Part shown: positions 24,301-33,300 of the stretch, one piece after another
Layout of the letters: each line of letters starts with the position of its first letter
Numbering within the stretch: the stretch's first letter is position 1
Source: Acanthaster planci
Lineage: Eukaryota; Echinodermata; Asteroidea; Valvatida; Acanthasteridae
Assembly (NCBI RefSeq): GCF_001949145.1
Contig: NW_019091370.1
Span: forward strand, 632,329 to 687,988
Length of the DNA stretch: 55,660 bases
Direction: 5' to 3'
Notes under the pieces: model-generated
The model's database searches: none
What the model was told of the DNA's origin: nothing
What the model saw: the letters and a program-made list of their open reading frames with translations, nothing else
Position numbers and translations under genes: made by a program

Positions 24301-27300
24301 GCACCAGACTCAGGTCACATTTCTTGTCTTCATCCCAAGTCCCTTGGAACTTTCCTCAGCTCCATGCTCTGACTTGTCCAATCAGCAGGAGGGCACAAGA
24401 GGGCGGGGACAATGAGTCAGAAGGGAGGGGGAAAGGAAGAGGGGGCTCTGTGGTCATTCATCATCTTAATGCAGTCATTCTGTATCTCAGACCCTCGAGT
24501 CCAATCATGAAGGGAAGCCTACATGTTCTTGAAGACAGTAAATAGATCTATGGGACAGTGACTGGATGGAATAGTTGGTGAAAGTTTGGGACTAGGCAAG
24601 TGGGCGAGGCAAGAAAGGAAAGGGAACTTAAAATGCTCAGTTTATCCACCAGAAACTCATTACGGCTCATCTTACTTTCTCCTGGGATAAGCTTTGGCCA
24701 GAGATGAGTGGACTAAGCAAATACATGTAGAGAGGGGGGCGGAGCAACAGGGGCTGCAGAGAGGTGGCTGAGATAACACTGATTGGTTTGTCTAGACACT
24801 AGTCAGCAATAATTCCAACCATCAACACTTATTCCTCATGAAGCTCCCATTGCATACTAGTGCCTTTCCCCATGTACCAATACATGACTGTCATTCTCCC
24901 CTGCTGAAAACATTCACGCATGCATGTACTTCAGTCCGCTACACTCATCCAAAATCACTCATCCATCCACTGCATCAGATCTACTCTGCTCTTTGGCTAC
25001 AAATAAATGTACAGGGTCTGCTCTTTTGACGTCACAGTCGTTTTTTCCCAACAAGTGGCTGCTAAAACTATGGCCAGTTGTTGGTACAAAATGAAAGAGA
25101 AAGACACAAGGTATTCAACATTCCACGCAGATATCAGAACATCAGATGGTAATACATGTACTAAACCCATTTGAAATTAATGAGACAAATGTCAATTTGA
25201 ACAAATTGGAGGTAAATTTGAAAACTAACCAAAAGGTGATATTGTGCAAACTTTGGTCATCCACACAAGAAGTAGGCAAATTGAGAGTGGTCTATATACT
25301 ACGTGAAAATCAGAAACACAGACAAGATGTCCATGTGATCATAACTAAACAGATTACTGTAACTGTCCATTGGAATCACTGCTCATTCAATGCACATGTA
25401 CGACCTGGCCTGATATCACAGAGCCATCAAATGCACCATTTTCAACTAAAGGTGTGTCAGTTTCGCTGAGATCTCAATCAGCACACTCAGCATGTTATCC
25501 CCATGTGCACAAGGATCCAACTTCAATGATTAATACAACGATGGAAATCTCTATGCATGCCCATGTGAGACACACGGTATCAGTGGAGCGTGAGTCTTTC
25601 AGACGCTCTATAGTAATCAGAATATTTTTTGAAGAGTTTACGTCAGAAAAATTGCTTCTGAAACACAACTCAGATTTGCTTGTACTCTGGCATTTTTCAT
25701 CATACACACCTTTTATAATGCAGTTAGCAATTGTGTCTAGTATCAAAATGACGTACGACATCAGCCCAAGGAGACCATAGCACTCAGGTTTCTCCATCCC
25801 ATTATCCTATCCCTAAATAATCAACCAGAAAATGTTGAGCCTCGTTACTGTAACATACATGTACATACAGGGGATATCATGCTATCGTAAAACATGCACC
25901 GGTGCATATAAGATGTTGATCGGTCGTTGGGTTGTTTGTTTGTTTGATGGGTTGTTTGTTTGTTTGTTTGTTTTCATACTGCCATGACATCATTATATCT
26001 CCTTTGCCCTAATCCTCCATCCCAGAGCTTTGAAAATAAAAGGTGATAGATATATGAAGTGCTGGGCCATTTGAGATGTTTGGAGTCTTGCAAGATTGAT
26101 TTAGACTATCATCAGCCGCCTCGCCAACCGGTAATGCCAACTGCTTACTCGGAGGCTGTGATCAATCATGATTGTGTTGACGATCGGTGTCTATACCCTC
26201 ACCCCAGCGAGCAGGCAGTAGTCTGACAGTGGTGATGGTATGATCCCACTGCCAAACTGGGCCAGCAGGGCTGGATATAGTGCAAGTCATCTGTGGAGTG
26301 GCGCTACTCGCTGAAAGTGTCAAGAAAAAAACATTATCACCGGATAGGCTGTCATATGGGGTGCGTGTGCACTATTTGCACAAGTCCACTGCAGGTTATA
26401 GGAACACTTCTGTGTGGGTTGACTGGGAACTGCTGGATTCTCTTTCAGTACTGAACAACATTTCCAGGTCAACATGCAGTCTTTTTTGCACATATGCAAA
26501 ATCTCAGCTTATGTGTAAGATCAACTCTGGGCATGCAGAATATCCAAGATGTCATTTAAATGTAATGAGTATTACAGATGTACCGTATGTATGAGACATT
26601 TACACATAAACATCAGAAAGTCTCCCGCATGAGAACACTAAAAACTCTTCTACTCACCAGTACTCACATTTTTACAAAGCATGAGTATACAGTCACCACT
26701 AGGGTTTTGATTTATGCATATATGTACCATTTATTTTCCTGAGTGAACAATTATGGCATGCTGTGGTGTCAATCCGCATTCAGAGCATTTTGTGAAACAT
26801 ATCCCAAGGTGCACCTTTTTAAAATAAACACAGGACACACTGGGGAACATGCCCAGTGCATACAAGCCGCAAAGACACCATGAGCAAGTTTTCAACAGTT
26901 TCATTCTCCTGGTAATTTGCAACATGCTTCACAACGCAGCTTTCAATAATGCACGGACCAGATCGCAAGTCCTAGGCTACTGCCACACCAAAACAACCCA
27001 TGATGTCTGCCGTAATGCTCCATTAGCGTTCACAACGCTTTCCTCTCATCCCGTGGCCGTTTGTCCACATATATTTGTGGATTCATTGATAAATTCACTC
27101 TCAAGTTGACAGGTCTGTGATCTCTTACCACAATCTCAGGCCGCGATGACTGGGGTAAAATGCAATACACGTGACTTCCTAGGTAAGTGGGTGAGCAACA
27201 TCCAAAGGGTAGAAATTCAAGAGCCAAACAAAAGATGGGATTTTGTCAAGAGAGAGAAAAAAAAGGTGGGAGTTGAAAAAAAAAAGCAAAAACATAATCA

Positions 27301-30300
27301 CTCTCAGGGATTGAATTTCTACTGGGTGATGAATAAGCAAGTCCTGAATTACAAGTCCTGTGTCCTTTGCAAAAGTTCTGTCTGTAAACTGGGTCTCTCG
27401 TCACAACCTCCCGATGGCTGAGATACATTCAGTTACTTTCAGGGGATTGAATGACTGAAAACAATGCAAAGTGCCCATCGTGCCCACACAAGTAGACAAT
27501 GTGCAGGGACGAGTGACGTGTGAAGATTCACAAGTCAAAGAGCAGGTATGACGTACGTCAGTTTGATTGAAGATATTCTCCTAATTCAATGCACATGCAC
27601 TCTAAGTCTAATTTCCTCCAACTATTTGACGCATTTACATGTTACAAGACGTCAACCAGGGTGCACTAAACACAAGGCACTGGAGCAGAGTAATGAATTG
27701 ATAAAAAAGCTTTGTGCAAAATGCTGCTACCCCATGTTGTCTGCATTGATTGGCTGGGTACTGTCTACTCTCCATACACCACGTCTGTATCACTGATCAC
27801 GCATACATACAGTACAGTCATATTACAATCCCAATTCGTCTTTGTCATGTCACAAGAAGCAATGCAAGATAAAACATGATCACACTAAATGTAAATGTAG
27901 TGAAGCGTGTGCTACCGGTAAAGGTGCTGTTCACCCTGTATTCTACACTTTGCATTCCCATGTGGCAAGTTTAGATATCTCTTGAGAGTGTTGCAGATAT
28001 AACTGCTGTAATTTCTCTTCTGGAATCTTAATCGTGATGTGAATTCAAAGCAAAAACATCAGCCGATTGCTGCTGGTGTCCATCCATGAAGAGGCCTCAA
28101 TGTCCAAATATCATGAAACTCAAAAGACCAACCCGAGAATCAGTGGTTGCAATTCTCATTACACGGATTATTTAACTATCCTAGTACATCCAGGAGAAAG
28201 GAAAGACAGTACAATAACAGATTTAGAACCAAATACAAATAAACCAAAAAGTTGGAACAGTGGCAGAGCAGAGACAATTGCAACATACTAAATTGACAGA
28301 CATTCTGCTACATTTTGAAGGTTTAAAACTTTCCATAAGTTTTCTTGTATGTATGTACATGTACCGGTATTTGTGTACAATTCACAATCTGCATTTCTCA
28401 CAGTTTTGTTAATAAAATGCACATGTACCAGTATTTCTAGATAATGAAGCAGTTGAGAAACACAGGTCAATGTGAACTTGCTGTACATGTGTATGAATAA
28501 TTTATATGGAGTGACAGAATTTTTGAAAAGTGACGTTTTACAACTTGAGTGATGAATAGATTGATTTACCTGATTAATGGATTAATTGAAGACAATACAG
28601 GTACAGTATGTATGTAATTAATCTAACCCGCATACGTGTATGTACGTGTACACATTGAGTCGTTATTGATTACGGTTTAAAAATTCCTAAACCGCTGGAT
28701 GTTACACGTATTGCATGCAGTTGAGGGAACTGAATCAATTTCCACAAAGAAAGCATAACAACAAACAAACAATAACAGAGCTTTCAATTCAAAGTTTGAA
28801 TCTACTGGCATCTACACTGTACATTTTATTTAGAGGTCTGTCTCTAATTTTCATCATGATCAGCACCCAACCCTGCTGGAGCCAGGCCTCTTCAGCAAGC
28901 GGTCTATTTCACCTGTGTCATGTTGATTTAAACAACCTAACTCAGGTGGACCAAACTGGCCCTGACCCACTGTTGACACTGCCTACTGTACACAGTAGTC
29001 TCTACATATTTTCATGAAGTGTATCAACAGTATAAAGGTACCTTGCCGACCAGAAAATGGGAGGAGCTTGGTATACTGCACAGAAGGAGGAGGAAGAGTA
29101 ACATTACTACCAGTGCAAATCTCCATCCTTTGGGGTTTTTAAATGATTTTGTATATGTGATTTTTGAAAAATGATTGAACATGATAAACGTTGATTATTA
29201 GTACTGCTACATTCAAAAATACATTTAACCGCTGTACACTGTGAAGGCCTCCAACTTAAATTAAAACTTGTGTGGGTGACCAGAATATTCCTTAGGTAAC
29301 ATCTGCACTTTACTGCAGAATATTTTGGAGGGGGTAATTAGGGACAGGGGTCCCCAGGGAGTAAGTGAGCAGGGACAGAAGTCCCCAGGGAGGGGGCTGA
29401 TTGGGGACAGGGGTCCCAGGGAGGGGGTGAGTATGGACAGGGATTCCCCAGGGAGGGGGTACCGGTACTAGGGACAGAGATCCCCCAGGGAAGGGAAAGA
29501 CTGCAATTACATTACACTCATTTTTACTGAACAAATATGCTCTGGTTGCAAGGTGTAATTACCAATTACAATGTACATGTACTTGTACATGTACACATAT
29601 ACTAGTAAACATGTGCATACATGTACATGTAACTGCCATGCAGATGATCAATATGCACCTAATATGAAAACGTGATCCTTGAAATTCTTGTCAGAGTTCT
29701 TATCAGATGTTCAACATGAAAGTGTTACAGGCCTGCTGTGTCTGTGAAATATATCTGATTTACACCTTGATAAGTTAAACTCTACGAACCTGAACTCTAA
29801 TTACCGGCTCATACTGTACATGCAACAGCATGAAATTAAGATGAACCCCAGCATCTTGAAATAGGCGATGATCAAATAAAATGAGTGAAGATAAAAGGTC
29901 TATGCATGATAACATTCACCAAATATGAGACAGCTAGGTCAGTCATGTGCATCACTGGTCTAGCGCTGACTATGCCTGCTTTTAGAGCAACCTCGTACAT
30001 CACTTCAGATCAAATCTAGGTGACGTAGGATCAATTGGTGAGTTATTGTGATTGATCGAGGAGCCTGAACGAATAATCTTCAGCACTGACATTTTCAAAC
30101 TCACATATACCGTAAGAATCGCACACAGGGGAACGTGGGGTTTTAGGAAATCCGACTTGTTTGTGTACAGCTGCTATTAAATTCAACAGTTTGTTTCAAC
30201 TGTCATGAGAATGCGAATACCGTACAAGATAGAAAGGATTGGTGCTCTTAAAAGGGGAAAATAGACAATATGGAATGACCAAAATTATACTCTTTACACT

Positions 30301-33300
30301 CAAACTAGGACTTCAAATCCAGCCATGTACAGCGAAAAAAACTAACCAAGCCATGCAGTTGCTAACCCACCAGGTGCTGAGTATCGGCATAAAGGCTGCA
30401 CATGATCAAAATAACCACCACGGTCAGGGGCAAACACTATACGCGTATACATGTAATCTCAAGTATGACACCTTGACTACCAACTGACCCCAATCAATAG
30501 TGAAGGTCAGTTCTTGGTCAGTTATTAACTCTACACATCCTTGTGAGGTTGTCATACACAGTATTTCCAGACAAGCCTTGGTACCAGTATTTATAAAAAA
30601 AAACCTTTTGATTGGGTCAATCAAGCGTAAAGCATCTCCACAGGGCTGCTTAAAGACCATTATTTGCCTGTGAGACTGCCGTACATTGTGCATTACCATT
30701 TTCAAGAACAATTTTTTCAATAACTTTACTAAACAAATTGATCATGAATTATAAAATTGATGTACAAATATACAATACCTACAGGTAACAGTACAAGGTA
30801 CCTGTGTGTACATGTACATGTACCATATGTATGTATAGTGTATACACTGTAATACATTGTTATACATTCTGCACAAAGGTCATCATTTATTGCAAGGTCT
30901 TGTTGAGATCAAATGCCATGTACATGTACTGTACACAGGACTGATTATCACTGAAATACAGTACAACTTGGGGCTTTGGTAATTTTAACATGCATGTTGA
31001 CCTACAAAGTGCGATGGATACACATGTACATGTACTGTATGTACCGGCATGGTTGCATACATGTACAAATATCCGTAACATCTGATAAACAGGGAAACTG
31101 ATCAGCTTCAAACTGTGTAGTGCGCGGGCTCTACCGGTGTGTACCAGTATGGTTTAGGTGTAACTATCACATCTCTGAATATGCTTGAAGGATTTGGCTT
31201 GATGATCCATGGTGTACATGTATGTTACACATATTTACTTTTGTTATATGCCTCAAAACATTTTGACTGGGAAGAGGATCTGGCTCAATGTTTGACTGAA
31301 AAGGCAAAACGAATCATACAAACAGCATTTCAGAATTTATCGTTTGTCTAATGTCCTTTGTGAACTTTATAAGACCTTCCCATTTGTTTTGAGGACATTT
31401 CAACAATGAACAGCACCTTTACAGTTTGAACTTCAGTACAAAAGGGTGACCTTTTAAAATAATGTATACATGTGAACAGTTGTCCCAGGTCCCACAAACA
31501 CACCCACAGGACCAGGAAGTACATGTAGAGCTGAGTTCACACATACCACTAACCGGTACCCTACCAGGGCTTAAGGCCAGTGTGACCTGACACCTGGTCA
31601 GATCATACAAGGCCTCTAGTCTTGGCTTCTGTGGTCAGACACAAGCCAGACAAAACAAAGAGTTCAACCAAGGTTCAGGCCAAATGCCAGGGGACATTCA
31701 ATCTGGCTTGGTCTCCCACATGCTCTGTTGCTTCAACCACTCGGTGAATGGAAGGTTGCCAGCAGGCTGTGGTTTCATAGTAAATCCAGGCACCGTAAAC
31801 TCCCCCCCTTCAAACATACATGTACCCACCTGGCTAAAGCTTGGCATCAATCCAATCTAAACCCCAGGAATGCCGTTTCCAACTTTTCTTTAATTTTTTT
31901 TTCCCTCCGAGTGTCAGTTTCATTTTATGGTTCCTCACAGATTGACAACTGGTATGTTTACAAACTCGTGAATTCCAGAGGTTAAAAATAGACTTTGTTA
32001 CTGTAAATTCTAAACTCAGTACTTTTTTAACACTGTCTCACCCAAAAGAAGGCCAATGTAACTGAGGTAGAATCCTGAGATTATGTTATAACAGGCAGGA
32101 AATCCATGTTTCAAATCATCATTGAAGTTTGAGAAAACTGATTGATGATCCATAAAGACACCCCCCCCCAAGAAACTTCATTCCAGTCAAAATACACGAT
32201 GATGAACACGAACATACACAGCATGCTCGTTCCTTCCAAGAGAGTTCAAGATAACATGCCAGTGGTCTGTTGTTAGAAAGCTGACACAGGTGTAGTCCAT
32301 TGATTTTTGAACGGATGTTTGCATTAAATACTCACAAATTAAAGGCATTCTGACCCTCCATTCTACACGTATCTGCAATTACTAGACCAACAGCACCAAG
32401 TTCATGATAAAAACAGGTGGACCACAAGTAAGATTGTACAACAATGCACATGTATATACAAATGTCTTATGTTTTAAAGTTTTATGCAAATTAGTTGACA
32501 GCATCACTGAGGAGCACTTTGCAGAGATTATCAAATTTCCTCTCGTCAGGTACTGGATTTAACCAAAAAGCTGTGAACAAATTGTGCAACGTTTTTGATG
32601 TAAAAGACAGCATCAGTTTCCAGTTTGCAGCTTACAACCTTCACACAAATCCATTCCAAAAACCTCAAACAGTTGAACGGATATCATCTGCCAGGAATAA
32701 TTATTATCATGTATCTCATGGTCCGTGAATATGCAATGAACATACCACTGAGCCCCAGAAAGCTTACCTACAATATGCACTGTGAGTGAATACTACACTG
32801 TGTGTACTGGGGCTTACATGTACGTCAATAACTGTAACAGATGCTGTGGTCCTAAAGGAAGTGATCATAATTCCTCCGGACTTTTAGTTTACAAACTTTT
32901 TGAATGAGGGTAGGCAGTGAGTGATGTTTGCATGGCCTGGCTGAAACTTAACATTTCCTTTCTAAGATGTAGCAGCGGGTGAGCTAAATGTTGTTGTAGC
33001 AATGTTTATTGCTTACATTCAATTTCCTAGGGTACATGTAGATTGCGTCTCTTTGCCGACTGAGTGAAGCTGCTGTGGGTGAGGGACTTGACCTACATGT
33101 TAATAAATGACGGATTAAACTGTTACTAAGCTACTCTAATTTCAAGTTCCCTTCAGATGGGGAACTCCCCAGGGCTTTCATTAAAGGGACTTTTAAACAG
33201 GTTGGGATGAAATGTACAAACAGTCCGGTGAAAGAACTTCCATTCATGTGGCGTTTACGGTGAGATACACGTAGAATGGGACGGGATTGGGAGAGGAAGA

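Noticed and set aside
25370-25780. 136-residue plus-strand open frame in JARID2 intron 1
   Set aside because: No recognisable domain, AT-rich codon use like the surrounding intron, no splice signals pointing to a gene.
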